From Pseudoxanthomonas broegbernensis (GTDB lineage: Bacteria > Pseudomonadota > Gammaproteobacteria > Xanthomonadales > Xanthomonadaceae), in contig NZ_JACHGU010000002.1 in the NCBI RefSeq assembly GCF_014202435.1, forward strand, positions 496,001 through 560,000: a stretch of 64,000 nucleotides of DNA, given 5' to 3'. The notes beneath the pieces were generated by a model, which made no database searches, was not told where the DNA came from, and saw only the letters and a list, made by a program, of their open reading frames with translations. Below, piece after piece: positions 55,389 to 64,000 of this stretch; positions within the stretch are counted from its first letter, which is position 1; every line of letters starts with the position of its first letter. The translations under genes were made by a program, and so were the position numbers.

Positions 55389-55418
55389 AAACCGGTTTTC
55401 GCCCGCCATGAGCCAGCC

Positions 55419-56972
55419 GTGAACGTTGCCCGCATTCCCAGCCCGTCGTCCGCCCCCGTGTCCATCCGCCAGGAGGACCTGATCCAGTCCGTCGCCGACG
55501 CCCTGCAGTACATCAGCTACTACCACCCGGTCGACTACATCCGCAGCCTGGCCGCCGCGTACGAGCGCGAGCAGTCGCCGGCGGCCAAGGACGCCATGGC
55601 GCAGATCCTGATCAATTCGCGCATGTGCGCGGAGGGCCACCGCCCGATCTGCCAGGACACCGGCATCGTCACCGTGTTTCTGCGGATCGGCATGCAGGTG
55701 CGCTGGGACGACGCCACCATGGGCGTGGAGGACATGGCCAACGAGGGCGTGCGCCGCGCCTACGGCCACCCGGACAACACGCTGCGCGCCAGCGTGCTGG
55801 CCGACCCGGCGGGCACGCGCCGCAACACCCGGGACAACACCCCGGCGGTGGTCAACGTGAAGGTGGTGCCGGGCAACACCGTGGAGGTGATCGTCGCGGC
55901 CAAGGGCGGCGGCTCGGAGGCCAAGTCCAAGTTCGCCATGCTCAACCCGTCCGATTCCATCGTCGACTGGGTGCTGAAGACCGTGCCGGCGATGGGTGCG
56001 GGCTGGTGCCCGCCGGGCATGCTCGGCATCGGCATCGGCGGTACCGCCGAGAAGGCGATGCTGCTGGCCAAGGAATCGCTGATGGAGCATATCGACATCC
56101 AGGAGCTGATCGCCCGCGGTCCGTCCAGCCGGGTCGAGGAGCTGCGCATCGAGCTGTACGAGAAGGTCAATGCGCTGGGCATCGGCGCCCAGGGCCTGGG
56201 CGGGCTGACCACCGTGCTGGACGTCAAGATCAAGGACTACCCGACCCACGCGGCCAACCTGCCGGTGGCGATGATCCCCAACTGCGCGGCCACCCGCCAT
56301 GCGCACTTCACCCTGGACGGCCGCGGCCCGGTGGCGCTGGAGCCGCCCTCGCTGGAGGACTGGCCGAAGCTGACCTACGCCCCGAAGAACGCGCGCCGGG
56401 TGGACCTGGACGCCATCACCCGGGGCGAGGTGGCCACGTTCCGGCCGGGCGAGGTGCTGTTGCTCAATGGCCGGCTGCTGACCGGCCGCGATGCCGCGCA
56501 CAAGCGCATGGTCGACATGCTCGACCGCGGCGAGAAGCTGCCGGTGGACTTCACCGGCCGCTTCATCTACTACGTCGGCCCGGTCGACCCGATGGCCGGG
56601 GAAGTGGTCGGCCCGGCCGGCCCGACCACGGCCACGCGCATGGACAAGTTCACCCGGCAGATGCTGGAGCAGACCGGCCTGCTGGGCATGGTCGGCAAGG
56701 CCGAGCGCGGCGACGCGGCCATCGAGGCGATCCGCGACAGCAAGGCGGTGTACCTGATGGCGGTCGGCGGCTCGGCGTACCTGGTCTCCAAGGCGATCAA
56801 GGCCAGCCGGGTGGTGGCCTTCGAGGACCTGGGCATGGAGGCGATCTACGAGTTCGAGGTCAAGGACATGCCGGTGACGGTGGCGGTGGATTCGACCGGC
56901 GAGTCGGTGCACAAGACCGGGCCGAAGGAATGGCAGGCGCGCATCGGCCGGATTCCGGTGGTGGTGGCCTGA
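55419..56972 (+). CDS. Class I (iron-sulfur) fumarate hydratase
   Basis: 517 residues, FumA/FumB type, with an oxygen-sensitive 4Fe-4S cluster. It is unrelated to FumC. Cluster cysteines are expected in GHRPICQDTGIVTVF (about residue 87), MIPNCAATRHAHFTL and GWCPPGMLGIGIGG. C-terminal domain: NGRLLTGRDAAHKRMVDML, YVGPVDPMAGEVVGPAGPTTATRMD. The GTG at 55419 overlaps the stop of a four-codon ATG frame (55408); a downstream GTG at 55458 (VSIRQEDLIQ) matches where many homologues begin, so the start is uncertain. Confidence 0.93.
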   Translation: MNVARIPSPSSAPVSIRQEDLIQSVADALQYISYYHPVDYIRSLAAAYEREQSPAAKDAMAQILINSRMCAEGHRPICQDTGIVTVFLRIGMQVRWDDATMGVEDMANEGVRRAYGHPDNTLRASVLADPAGTRRNTRDNTPAVVNVKVVPGNTVEVIVAAKGGGSEAKSKFAMLNPSDSIVDWVLKTVPAMGAGWCPPGMLGIGIGGTAEKAMLLAKESLMEHIDIQELIARGPSSRVEELRIELYEKVNALGIGAQGLGGLTTVLDVKIKDYPTHAANLPVAMIPNCAATRHAHFTLDGRGPVALEPPSLEDWPKLTYAPKNARRVDLDAITRGEVATFRPGEVLLLNGRLLTGRDAAHKRMVDMLDRGEKLPVDFTGRFIYYVGPVDPMAGEVVGPAGPTTATRMDKFTRQMLEQTGLLGMVGKAERGDAAIEAIRDSKAVYLMAVGGSAYLVSKAIKASRVVAFEDLGMEAIYEFEVKDMPVTVAVDSTGESVHKTGPKEWQARIGRIPVVVA

Positions 56973-56997
56973 GGCTGCGCCCGGGGACCGAGGCGGA

Positions 56998-57030
56998 AGG
57001 GCCGGCGCGACGCCGGCCCTTTTTCGTTTT
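56998..57030 (+). terminator. Rho-independent terminator after the fumarase gene
   Basis: A 10-bp GC stem (AGGGCCGGCG with its complement), loop CGA, then TTTTTCGTTTT. It stands 26 bases after the stop codon and is the clearest intrinsic terminator in the window. Confidence 0.92.
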
Positions 57031-57209
57031 GGGATTCTTCCCCGACGCCGGGGCGGTATCCCTGACCCGTGGCAATCACGCCTCCCCCTGGCTCACCCCT
57101 TGCAGGAGCACCCTTGGGCGCGAGCGCCATGCCTGCGCGCCGGCATGTACATCCACGCCGACCATCGAACGGCAACAGCAACGTCGTTGGGTTCGACGGC
57201 CCCGTCCGA

Positions 57210-58280
57210 CTACAGCGGCCGCTTGCCGGTATCGCCCTGGATTTCGCGGACCAGCTTCGGCACCAGGTAGCCCGACAGGCGGGCGGCCAGCGCGGTGTGC
57301 AGGGCGCGGGCGCGCTGGTCGTCCACCTCGAAGTGGGCCGTGCCCTGCACCCGGTCGAGCTGGTGCAGGTAGTAGGGCAGCACGCCGGCGGCGAAACCGC
57401 GTTCGGACAGCGCCGCCAGCGCGTGGACGCTGTCGTTCACCCCGCGCAGCAGCACGGCCTGGTTGAGCAACTGCGCGCCGGCGCCGCGCAGGCGCGCCAT
57501 CGCCGCGTCCACCTCGGGGTCGAACTCGTTGGCATGGTTGGCATGGACCACCAGGGCCACCGGCCACGGCAAGGCGGACAGCCATTGCAGCAGGGCCGGG
57601 TCCACCCGTTCGGGCAGCACCACCGGCAACCGGCTGTGGATGCGCAGGCGCTTGACGTGGGGGATGGCCGCCAACTGCGCGGTCAGTTCGGCCAGCTTGG
57701 AGGTGGCCAGCGACAGCGGATCGCCGCCGGAGAGGATGACCTCGTCGATCGTCGGGTCGTGGGCGACGGCGGCCACCGCCTCGCGCCAGCCCTCGCGGGC
57801 GGCGGTTTCCTCGGCATAGGGGAAGTGGCGGCGGAAGCAGTAGCGGCAGTGCACCGCGCAGCTCCCGGTGGTCACCAGCAGGGCGCGCCCGCGGTATTTC
57901 TGGATCACGCCCTCGGCCTTCCTGGCCGCGCCGTCGCCCACCGCGTCCAGGCCGAAGCCCGGCACGATGCGCTCCTCGGCATCCACCGGCAGTACCTGCC
58001 GCAGCAGCGGGTCGTGCAGGTCGCCGTGGCGCATGCGGGCGACGAACCCGCGCGGCACCCGCAGCGGGAACTGCGCGGCGGCCGCGTCCGAGATGCCGGC
58101 CGCCACCGCGTCCAGGCCCAGCATGGCCAGCAGCTCGCGCGGGTCGCGCACGGCCTCGCGCCACGCACGCTGCCAGCGCGGCGCGGCCGGGGCCGGGGCC
58201 GGGGCCGGCGCGGCCGCCGGGGCGGGGCGGGGCGCCGGCATGGCGTCCGGCTGCATGGGCAGGGGGGCTGCAGGTATCAT
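57210..58280 (-). CDS. epmB: EF-P lysine 2,3-aminomutase-type modification protein EpmB
   Basis: Radical SAM enzyme that converts alpha-lysine to beta-lysine for attachment to elongation factor P. 356 residues from ATG 58280 ([12 protein letters not shown]); ATG 58298 would add six. An Ala/Pro-repeat linker (about 15-34) precedes the core. The 4Fe-4S motif C-x3-C-x2-C is in [20 protein letters not shown], with [17 protein letters not shown]-type [17 protein letters not shown] and [15 protein letters not shown] with the PLP lysine expected late in the chain. It is divergent from efp, its substrate gene. Confidence 0.93.
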   Translation of the reverse strand: MIPAAPLPMQPDAMPAPRPAPAAAPAPAPAPAAPRWQRAWREAVRDPRELLAMLGLDAVAAGISDAAAAQFPLRVPRGFVARMRHGDLHDPLLRQVLPVDAEERIVPGFGLDAVGDGAARKAEGVIQKYRGRALLVTTGSCAVHCRYCFRRHFPYAEETAAREGWREAVAAVAHDPTIDEVILSGGDPLSLATSKLAELTAQLAAIPHVKRLRIHSRLPVVLPERVDPALLQWLSALPWPVALVVHANHANEFDPEVDAAMARLRGAGAQLLNQAVLLRGVNDSVHALAALSERGFAAGVLPYYLHQLDRVQGTAHFEVDDQRARALHTALAARLSGYLVPKLVREIQGDTGKRPL

Positions 58281-58385
58281 GTGGGGCCTGGAAGACATGC
58301 CCGCCGGGCTTCGGCGGGCTTTCCCATTCTAAACCGCCCGGCCGTCGTCTTCCGTGGCGGCACCGCCATACCCCAAGGAGTTCCC

Positions 58386-58952
58386 ATGGCCTCTTACGGC
58401 ATGAACGACGTCAAGAACGGGATGAAGATCCTGGTCAACAACGAGCCTGCGATCATCACCGACACCGAGTACGTCAAGCCGGGCAAGGGCCAGGCCTTCA
58501 CCCGGGTGAAGTACCGCCAGATCCGCACCGGCCGGGTGCAGGAAGTGACCATGAAGTCCACCGACTCGGTCGAGGCCGCCGACGTGGTCGACACCGACAT
58601 GCAGTACCTGTACTCGGACGGCGAGTACTGGCATTTCATGCAGCAGGAGACCTTCGAGCAGGTCCAGGCCGACAAGGCCGGCATGGGTGGGGCCGAGAAG
58701 TGGCTCAAGGGCGAGGAGGAGTGCGTGGTGACGCTGTTCAACGGCAGCCCGATCCAGGTCACGCCGCCCAACTTCGTCGAGCTGAAGATCGTGGAGACCG
58801 ACCCGGGCGTGCGCGGCGACACCTCCGGCGGCGGCGGCAAGCCGGCCACCCTGGAGACCGGCGCGGTGGTGCGCGTGCCGCTGTTCGTCGGCCAGGACGA
58901 GATCATCAAGGTCGACACGCGTTCCGGCGAATACGTCTCGCGCGTGAAGTGA
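58386..58952 (+). CDS. efp: Elongation factor P
   Basis: Relieves ribosome stalling at polyproline. 188 residues: three beta domains; domain I carries the tip lysine K34 in [10 protein letters not shown], the residue that EpmA/EpmB beta-lysylate in E. coli. The signature [23 protein letters not shown] is present as [27 protein letters not shown] at 58374-58379 supports ATG 58386. The lysine and the adjacent epmB agree with the EpmABC route. No epmA is in the window. Confidence 0.96.
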   Translation: MASYGMNDVKNGMKILVNNEPAIITDTEYVKPGKGQAFTRVKYRQIRTGRVQEVTMKSTDSVEAADVVDTDMQYLYSDGEYWHFMQQETFEQVQADKAGMGGAEKWLKGEEECVVTLFNGSPIQVTPPNFVELKIVETDPGVRGDTSGGGGKPATLETGAVVRVPLFVGQDEIIKVDTRSGEYVSRVK

Positions 58953-58969
58953 CGCATCGGCGCCCACGC

Positions 58970-60307
58970 ATGACCGATACCGCGCCCCAGCCCTGCGACC
59001 TGTTGATCGAAGCCGGCTGGGTGGTCCCGGTCGAACCGCACGGCGTGGTCCTGGAGGATCACGCCGTCGTCGTTTCCGCCGGCCGGATCGTGGCGGTGCT
59101 GCCCACGGCGCAGGCACGCGCGCGCTTCGCCGCCGCCGAGACGGTCGCCCGCCCCGATGGCGCGCTGATCCCCGGCCTGGTCAACGCCCACACCCACAAC
59201 CCGATGACCCTGCTGCGCGGGATCGCCGACGACCTGCCGCTGATGACCTGGCTGCAGCAGCACATCTGGCCGGTGGAGGCGGCGGTGATCGGGCCGGAAT
59301 TCGTCGCCGACGGCGTCGCCCTGGCCGTCGCCGAGATGCTGCGCGGCGGCACCACCTGCGCCAACGAGAACTACTTCTTCCCGGATGTTCAGGCCGCGGT
59401 CTACAAGCGCCATGGCTTCCGTGCGCTGGTCGGCCTGCCGGTGATCGATTTCCCCACTGCCTGGGCCGGCAGCGACGACGAGTACTTCGACCGCGCCGGC
59501 GAGGTCCACGACCAGTGGCGCGACGACCCGCTGGTCGGCACTGCCTTCGCCCCGCACGCGCCCTACACGGTCGGCGATGCCAGCTTCGAGCGCATCCGCA
59601 TGCTCTCCGACCAGCTCGACGTGCCGGTGCACCTGCACACCCACGAGACCGCGCAGGAGATCGCCGACTCGCTCAAGCAGCACGGCCAGCGCCCGCTGGC
59701 GCGGCTGGACCGGCTGGGCCTGGTCAACGACCGCCTGATCGCGGTGCACATGACCCAGCTCACCGAGGCGGAGATCCACCTGTGCGCCGAGCGCGGCGTG
59801 TCGGTGGCGCACTGCGCCGAGTCCAACCTCAAGCTGGCCTCGGGTTTCTGCCCGGCCTGCGCATTGCAGCGGGCCGGGGTGAACCTGGCCATCGGCACCG
59901 ACGGCTGCGCCAGCAACAACGACCTGGACATGTTCGGCGAGCTGCGCACCGCCGCGCTGCTGGCCAAGGCGGTGGCCGGCGACGCCACCGCGCTGGACGC
60001 GGCCACCACCCTGCGCGCCGCCACCCTGGGCGGCGCGCGCGCGCTGGGCTTCGGCGAGCGCATCGGCTCGATCGAGCCGGGCAAGGAGGCCGACTTGGCC
60101 TGCGTGGACCTGTCGGCGCTGGAGACCCAGCCGCTGCATCACGTCCTGTCGCAACTGGTCTACGCCAGTGGCCGCCAGCAGGTGACCGACGTGTGGATCG
60201 CCGGCCGCCGCAAGCTCGATTCGCGCGTGCTGGTGGACATCGACACCGGCGCCCTGGTCGCCAACGCGCGCCAGTGGCGCGACCGCATCGCCGCGCTGGG
60301 CCGTTGA
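58970..60307 (+). CDS. mtaD: TRZ/ATZ-family deaminase, MTA/SAH deaminase-like
   Basis: Amidohydrolase expected to deaminate 5-prime-methylthioadenosine and S-adenosylhomocysteine. 445 residues. Metal ligands H74 and H76 in [42 protein letters not shown] and the aspartate in [15 protein letters not shown]. The order of this gene, ubiG and a HAD phosphatase is the same as in Pseudomonas aeruginosa (PA3170-PA3172), where the first is an MTA deaminase. It follows efp by 17 bases. Confidence 0.88.
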   Translation: MTDTAPQPCDLLIEAGWVVPVEPHGVVLEDHAVVVSAGRIVAVLPTAQARARFAAAETVARPDGALIPGLVNAHTHNPMTLLRGIADDLPLMTWLQQHIWPVEAAVIGPEFVADGVALAVAEMLRGGTTCANENYFFPDVQAAVYKRHGFRALVGLPVIDFPTAWAGSDDEYFDRAGEVHDQWRDDPLVGTAFAPHAPYTVGDASFERIRMLSDQLDVPVHLHTHETAQEIADSLKQHGQRPLARLDRLGLVNDRLIAVHMTQLTEAEIHLCAERGVSVAHCAESNLKLASGFCPACALQRAGVNLAIGTDGCASNNDLDMFGELRTAALLAKAVAGDATALDAATTLRAATLGGARALGFGERIGSIEPGKEADLACVDLSALETQPLHHVLSQLVYASGRQQVTDVWIAGRRKLDSRVLVDIDTGALVANARQWRDRIAALGR

Positions 60308-60359
60308 GGCATCGGAAGCCGTCGCGTACCGCCCGCCGTTCCTGGTTTTGCGCGTGGCC

Positions 60360-60365
60360 TACAAT
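60360..60365 (+). promoter_or_regulatory. Candidate -10 box of ubiG
   Basis: TACAAT 22 bases before the ATG, followed by a good ribosome site GGAGGA at 60376-60381. No clear -35. Confidence 0.45.
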
Positions 60366-60387
60366 GGCCGCCTCCGGAGGAATCACG

Positions 60388-61125
60388 ATGACGACCCACG
60401 CCGAGGCATCCGCCGGTTCCAACTACCACCAGGCCGAACTGGACAAGTTCGCCGCCCTGGCCAACCGCTGGTGGGATCCGGACGGCCCGCAGCGCGCGCT
60501 GCACGTGCTCAATCCCGTGCGCCTGGACTATCTGCGCCAGCGCCTGGGGCCGGCGAACCTGGACGGGTGCCGGGTGCTGGACGTGGGGTGTGGCGGCGGC
60601 CTGTTCAGCGAGGCGCTGGCCAGGGCCGGCGCCCAGGTGACGGCGATCGACCTGGCCGGGGAACTGGTCAAGGTCGCGCGCCTGCATACGCTCGAATCGG
60701 GCGTGCAGGTCGACTACCAGATCAAGGCGGTCGAGGCGCTGGCCGCCGAGCGGCCCGGCAGCTTCGATGCGGTGGCCTGCATGGAGATGCTCGAGCACGT
60801 GCCGGACCCGGCCGCCATCGTGTCCGCCTGCGCCGCGCTGCTGCGCCCGGGCGGGCGGCTGTTCCTGTCCACGCTCAACCGTACCCCGGCCGCGTTCGCG
60901 CTGGCCATCGTGGGCGCCGAATACGTGGCCGGCCTGCTGCCCAAGGGCACCCACCGCTACGCCGACTTCATCCGCCCTTCCGAGCTGGCCGCATGGGTGC
61001 GCGACGCCGGCCTGCGACTGGAGGACGTCAGCGGCCTGTTCTACGACCCGCTGCGCCAGCGTGCGCGCCTGTCGCGGCGCACCGAGGTCAACTACCTGGC
61101 CTGCGCGGCCAAGCCGGAGGCCTGA
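60388..61125 (+). CDS. ubiG: Ubiquinone biosynthesis O-methyltransferase
   Basis: SAM-dependent methylation of both hydroxyls during ubiquinone synthesis. 245 residues. [22 protein letters not shown] is the UbiG N-terminal mark; SAM motif [66 protein letters not shown] contains the membrane-associated segment typical of UbiG. Confidence 0.96.
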   Translation: MTTHAEASAGSNYHQAELDKFAALANRWWDPDGPQRALHVLNPVRLDYLRQRLGPANLDGCRVLDVGCGGGLFSEALARAGAQVTAIDLAGELVKVARLHTLESGVQVDYQIKAVEALAAERPGSFDAVACMEMLEHVPDPAAIVSACAALLRPGGRLFLSTLNRTPAAFALAIVGAEYVAGLLPKGTHRYADFIRPSELAAWVRDAGLRLEDVSGLFYDPLRQRARLSRRTEVNYLACAAKPEA

Positions 61126-61127
61126 GC

Positions 61128-61823
61128 ATGGACCGCCGCGCCAGCGCGCCGCGCTTCCCGCGCGTGGCCCTGTTCGACCTGGACGGCACCTTGCTGGACA
61201 GCGCCCCGGACATGGTGGTCACCGCCAACCGCATGCTCGCCGCGCGCGACCGCCCGCCGGTGGGCCTGGCCCTGCTGCGCCAGCACGTGTCCAAGGGCGC
61301 GCGGGCGATGGTGGCGGCGGCGTTCCCGGAACTGGACGAGGCGGGGCGCGACGCGCTGGTGCCGGAGTTCCTGGCGACGTACCGGCAGGAGCTGGGACGC
61401 CACAGCGCGTTGTTCGACGATGTCGCCGCGATGCTGCAGGCGCTGGAGGACGACGGCGCGCGCTGGGGCATCATCACCAACAAGGCCGAGTACCTGGCCC
61501 GCGACGTGGTCGCCGGGCTGGAGTGGCAGCGCCGCTGCGCGGTGCTGGTCGGCGGCGACACCTATGCCGAGAAGAAGCCGCACCCGCTGCCGCTGCTGGA
61601 GGCGGCCAGGAGCCTGGGCGTCGACCCGGGCGAGTGCGTCTACGTGGGCGACGACGAGCGCGACGTGGTGGCCGCCCGCGCCGCCGGCATGCCTTCGATC
61701 GCGGTGACCTGGGGCTACCGCCTGGACGGCGACGATCCGCAGGCCTGGCGGGCCGACGCCATGGCCTACCGGCCGGGCGAGCTGCTCGATCCGGCGGCCT
61801 GGCCGCGCCGCCCCGGGGGCTGA
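61128..61823 (+). CDS. HAD-family phosphatase (Gph/MupP type)
   Basis: 231 residues. Nucleophile D17 and acid D19 in VALFDLDGTLLDSAPDM, the helical cap, IITNKAEY, the lysine in KKPHPLPLLEA and acidic VYVGDDERDVVAARAAG. It is either phosphoglycolate phosphatase or MupP, the N-acetylmuramate 6-phosphate phosphatase of cell-wall recycling. The position directly behind ubiG favours MupP, because in Pseudomonas the mupP gene follows ubiG; the sequence alone cannot decide. ATG 61128, two bases after the ubiG stop. Confidence 0.88.
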   Translation: MDRRASAPRFPRVALFDLDGTLLDSAPDMVVTANRMLAARDRPPVGLALLRQHVSKGARAMVAAAFPELDEAGRDALVPEFLATYRQELGRHSALFDDVAAMLQALEDDGARWGIITNKAEYLARDVVAGLEWQRRCAVLVGGDTYAEKKPHPLPLLEAARSLGVDPGECVYVGDDERDVVAARAAGMPSIAVTWGYRLDGDDPQAWRADAMAYRPGELLDPAAWPRRPGG

Positions 61824-61908
61824 CCCGCACCGGTCTGGCAGTCCAGGGCGGCGGCCTGCGTATGCGGGGGTGGCGGCAAGCCGTCGCCATCGCGCCAGGA
61901 GTGTCCCG

Positions 61909-62484
61909 ATGCGCCTCTGCCTGCCGGCCGCCTGCCTGCTGGTCGCCTCGTTCGTCCTGCCCGGCATGCCGGCGCAGGCCGCCGACCCGCCGCCCACCGC
62001 CTATCGCCTGGAACCGAAGAAGGTCCCCGACCTGCCCGAGGGGCGGGCGGTGATGGTCCGCGGCAAGACCGCCGGCGGCCCGCACCGGTTCTACCTGGAG
62101 CACATGCACATGATGGTGCCGGTGGTGGTCACCCTGCGCCCGCTGCAGCCGGATGCGCGGCTGGACCTGGCCATCGGCAAGTACCCGTGGCAGCAGCCGG
62201 TGCGCCAGGGGCAGGCGCGGAACGGCGAGCAGGTCAGCTTCCGCTTCCGCACCGAGGGCGAGTTCCAGGTGGCGGTGAGCAGCCCCGATCCGGGCACCGC
62301 GTACAAGCTCCTGGTCTGGGTGGGCGACGAGGTCAAGCCGGTGCTCACGCCGGTGGTGGTGCCGCGATCCCAGTACCGGGCGCCGGCCGGTTCCGGCATG
62401 CGGGGGTGGCATGTGGCCGCCGCGGCCGCGGTACTGGCGCTGCTGGCGCTGGGATATCGAGTCCTGAGGAGGAAACGGCCATGA
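61909..62484 (+). CDS. Exported, membrane-anchored protein of unknown function
   Basis: 191 residues. Signal peptide 1-24 (LLVASFVLPGMPAQAA), a beta-rich extracytoplasmic domain (about 30-155) and a C-terminal transmembrane helix (165-185 WHVAAAAAVLALLALGYRVL) with a basic RRKRP end. LDLAIGKYPW, SFRFRTEGEFQVAVSS and AYKLLVWVG recall pre-peptidase C-terminal beta sandwiches, a resemblance only. It overlaps the next gene by four bases. Weak ribosome signal CCAGGA before the ATG. Confidence 0.72.
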   Translation: MRLCLPAACLLVASFVLPGMPAQAADPPPTAYRLEPKKVPDLPEGRAVMVRGKTAGGPHRFYLEHMHMMVPVVVTLRPLQPDARLDLAIGKYPWQQPVRQGQARNGEQVSFRFRTEGEFQVAVSSPDPGTAYKLLVWVGDEVKPVLTPVVVPRSQYRAPAGSGMRGWHVAAAAAVLALLALGYRVLRRKRP

Positions 62485-63170
62485 ACGATGTACGGAGATG
62501 GTGCACGGCCGCGGTGCTGGCCGCCTGCGCCGTGCACGCGAGCGCCCTGGCGCAAAGCCAATTCATCGGCGACCTGGAGGATTTCACCGGCATCGACGTG
62601 CAGGGCGTGATGGACGTCGTGGCCGGCAACACCGGCGAACTGGGCAAGGCGGCGGGCTGGGGCGTGGCGACGCTGCGCTCGTCCGACGAGCTGGCCGGCC
62701 TCTACGAAGCGCTGGACGGCGACGACGGGCAGTACGATCCGCTCGGCCTGGACGACGGCTTCCAGGCGCCTTCGGCCTGCGGCGACGACGAGGATTGCCA
62801 GCAGTGCTACCACCAGGCGATGGAGAAGATCGACTTCAACCGTTATTACCTGCATCGCGCCTGGTCGATCACCACCCAGTACGCCCACTTCGCCGAGGGC
62901 GCGATGGCTTTCGGCGATTCCGCCTCCGGCGTCCATGGCGTGGCCGGGCTGAGCTGGCAACTGCAGGGCCGGCCGCCGATCACCCAGTCGCTCAAGGGCT
63001 TGCGCAGCACCTATCGCGGCAAGTACGAGGCCTATGTCGAAGGGCTGGACGCGGCACTGAAGAAGCTGGGCCAGTGCGAGGCCGACCATGCCGGCGACGA
63101 CCGCTGGTTCGGCCGCTATGCCGCGGTATACCTGAGCCTGGTCAAGACCAAGTACCGGATCGAAGACTAG
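62481..63170 (+). CDS. Secreted protein of unknown function
   Basis: 229 residues with a signal peptide (1-25, cut after ALA or LAQ). The mature part is mostly helical, acidic at first (DLEDFTGIDVQGVMD, YEALDGDDGQYDPLG), with a cysteine group C-x6-C-x2-C in SACGDDEDCQQCYHQ (about 98-109) and a further Cys near 201. The central block DFNRYYLHRAWSITTQYAHFAEGAMAFGDSASG is well ordered. I do not recognise the family. ATGA overlap with the membrane-protein gene implies joint function; ribosome site AGGAGGAAA precedes. Confidence 0.75.
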   Translation: MNDVRRWCTAAVLAACAVHASALAQSQFIGDLEDFTGIDVQGVMDVVAGNTGELGKAAGWGVATLRSSDELAGLYEALDGDDGQYDPLGLDDGFQAPSACGDDEDCQQCYHQAMEKIDFNRYYLHRAWSITTQYAHFAEGAMAFGDSASGVHGVAGLSWQLQGRPPITQSLKGLRSTYRGKYEAYVEGLDAALKKLGQCEADHAGDDRWFGRYAAVYLSLVKTKYRIED

Positions 63171-63199
63171 CTGGGCGAGGCGACGGCGCGCGCGCCGCC

Positions 63200-63205
63200 T
63201 ACAAT
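63200..63205 (+). promoter_or_regulatory. Candidate -10 box of the last gene, leaderless geometry
   Basis: TACAAT then six bases (GGGCGC) and ATG at 63212, with no ribosome site. Transcription would start at the ATG. Confidence 0.5.
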
Positions 63206-63211
63206 GGGCGC

Positions 63212-63940
63212 ATGAGCGGATCGCAGGCCCTGGACAGCTTCCTGGACAAGTGGCGCGCACGGTGGCCGGAATGGGCCGTGGCCGAGGTGTTCGTGCCGCC
63301 GGGGCAGCGCGCGCGCGCGGTGGCGTGGTTCGCGCTGCTGCAGGAGCTGGACGACATCCTCAACGTGCAGGGCGATCCGCTGCCGGCCGACGCCAAGCTC
63401 GGCTGGTGGGCCACCGAGCTGTGCGACTGGCAGGCGCATCGTTCGCGCCATCCGCTGGGGCGGCTGCTGGAACCGGCCGATGCGCCCTGGCAGCGGCTGG
63501 CCGACGCGTTGCCGGCGCTGGTGGACGCGCGCGCGCGCGCCAGCGACGGCGATGCGGCCCTGGCCGCCCTGGCAGGCTTTGCCGGCGCGGCGGCGGCGGT
63601 GGAGGCCGCGCTGCTGGAGGCGCCACCGGCCGTGGCGCCGGCACTGGCCGCGCAGGTACTCGCCTCGCGCCTGGCCGAGGCCGGGCTGGACGCGGTGCCG
63701 CAATCGCTGCAGCCCGCCACCGACGGTGCGGATGCGCGCGAGCAGGCCCGCCGCGCCTGGGCCGGATGGCTGCTCGACGCCTGGCCGGCGCGGGCCGGGG
63801 GGGCGTTGCCGCGGCGGGTATGGTCGGCGCTGGCCCGCGAGCGCCTGCGGTCGTTCGCGGCCGCCCGCCCGCCGGGGCGGGGAGGGCGGCCAATGCGCAC
63901 CCTCTGGCAGGCCTGGCGCGCGGCACGCCGCCGTTCCTGA
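63212..63940 (+). CDS. Phytoene/squalene synthase-like protein
   Basis: 242 residues. FALLQELDDILNVQGDPLPADAKLGWWATELCDWQAHRSRHPLGRLL (about 29-75) resembles the first aspartate-rich helix and following helix of phytoene/squalene synthases, including a DD pair and WWATEL. The second half is Ala-rich and ends in an Arg-rich tail; a clear second DxxxD motif is not seen. The protein is shorter than active synthases (about 280-350). It may therefore be a divergent or inactive member. Confidence in the fold is moderate, in enzyme activity low. Confidence 0.65.
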   Translation: MSGSQALDSFLDKWRARWPEWAVAEVFVPPGQRARAVAWFALLQELDDILNVQGDPLPADAKLGWWATELCDWQAHRSRHPLGRLLEPADAPWQRLADALPALVDARARASDGDAALAALAGFAGAAAAVEAALLEAPPAVAPALAAQVLASRLAEAGLDAVPQSLQPATDGADAREQARRAWAGWLLDAWPARAGGALPRRVWSALARERLRSFAAARPPGRGGRPMRTLWQAWRAARRRS

Positions 63941-64000
63941 GGTGTTGGCCGCGGCCTGGCGCCGCCGTGGCCACTCTTCGCCGGTTCATGGCGGCCTGCA

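Noticed and set aside
55408-55422. Four-codon frame ATG to TGA overlapping the fumarase GTG
   Set aside because: No ribosome site precedes it and four-codon frames are expected by chance; recorded only because it overlaps the start.

Overview
The window is a continuous stretch of GC-rich (about 70 percent) chromosomal DNA from a gammaproteobacterium of the family Xanthomonadaceae (Luteimonas, Lysobacter or Pseudoxanthomonas-like; the exact genus cannot be told from sequence reading alone). The basis is gene content and order: hisS with a TrpR-like regulator and the histidine operon, the smpB/ratA/rnfH/bamE/fur/recN block, hrcA-grpE-dnaK-dnaJ, sucAB-lpdA, carAB-greA-recJ and mtaD-ubiG. Codon use strongly favours G or C in the third position. 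I see no phage, insertion sequence, CRISPR array, tRNA or rRNA gene; this is mostly core genome with a few accessory genes.

Layout. 1-10.1 kb: an FNR-type regulator divergent from hisS, then a nine-cistron histidine operon (TrpR-like regulator, hisG, D, C, B, H, A, F, IE) in which every junction overlaps and which is preceded by a 28-bp palindromic operator. 10.1-14.2 kb: smpB, ratA, rnfH, bamE, fur, recN. 14.3-19.3 kb: heat-shock operon hrcA-grpE-dnaK-dnaJ with two internal sigma-32-type promoters. 19.4-22.4 kb: secreted GH16 glucanase, YhdH-type reductase, LOG-family protein and a small membrane protein, with a palindromic repeat and a run of hairpins. 22.5-28.4 kb: the 2-oxoglutarate dehydrogenase complex on the minus strand. 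28.7-33.6 kb: GNAT protein, RoxA-like ribosomal oxygenase, a putative subclass B3 metallo-beta-lactamase and purB. 33.9-42.9 kb: fumC, a DUF2884 lipoprotein, a YtrA-type GntR/ABC operon with a visible operator, glutathione peroxidase, an FKBP isomerase, ugd, slyX and a DUF2058 protein. 43.0-51.5 kb: dapB, carAB, greA, an unassigned conserved gene and recJ. 51.5-55.4 kb: acyltransferase and LytTR membrane regulator, then an ECF41 sigma factor with its carboxymuconolactone decarboxylase partner. 55.4-64 kb: class I fumarase, epmB divergent from efp, mtaD-like deaminase, ubiG, a HAD phosphatase, two unknown exported proteins and a phytoene-synthase-like protein.

How it works together. Most of the window is housekeeping: histidine, carbamoyl phosphate, lysine/diaminopimelate, ubiquinone and purine synthesis, the TCA cycle (SucAB-Lpd and two unrelated fumarases), protein quality control (SmpB, DnaK system, EF-P with its modifying enzyme) and DNA repair (RecN, RecJ). 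The less ordinary items are the beta-lactamase candidate between purB and roxA, the ECF41 module with a matching promoter motif, the GntR/ABC operon with a textbook operator, the TrpR-like control of histidine synthesis, an atypical charged segment inside RecJ, and several genes whose -10 box lies only 5-7 bases before the start codon, implying leaderless mRNAs.
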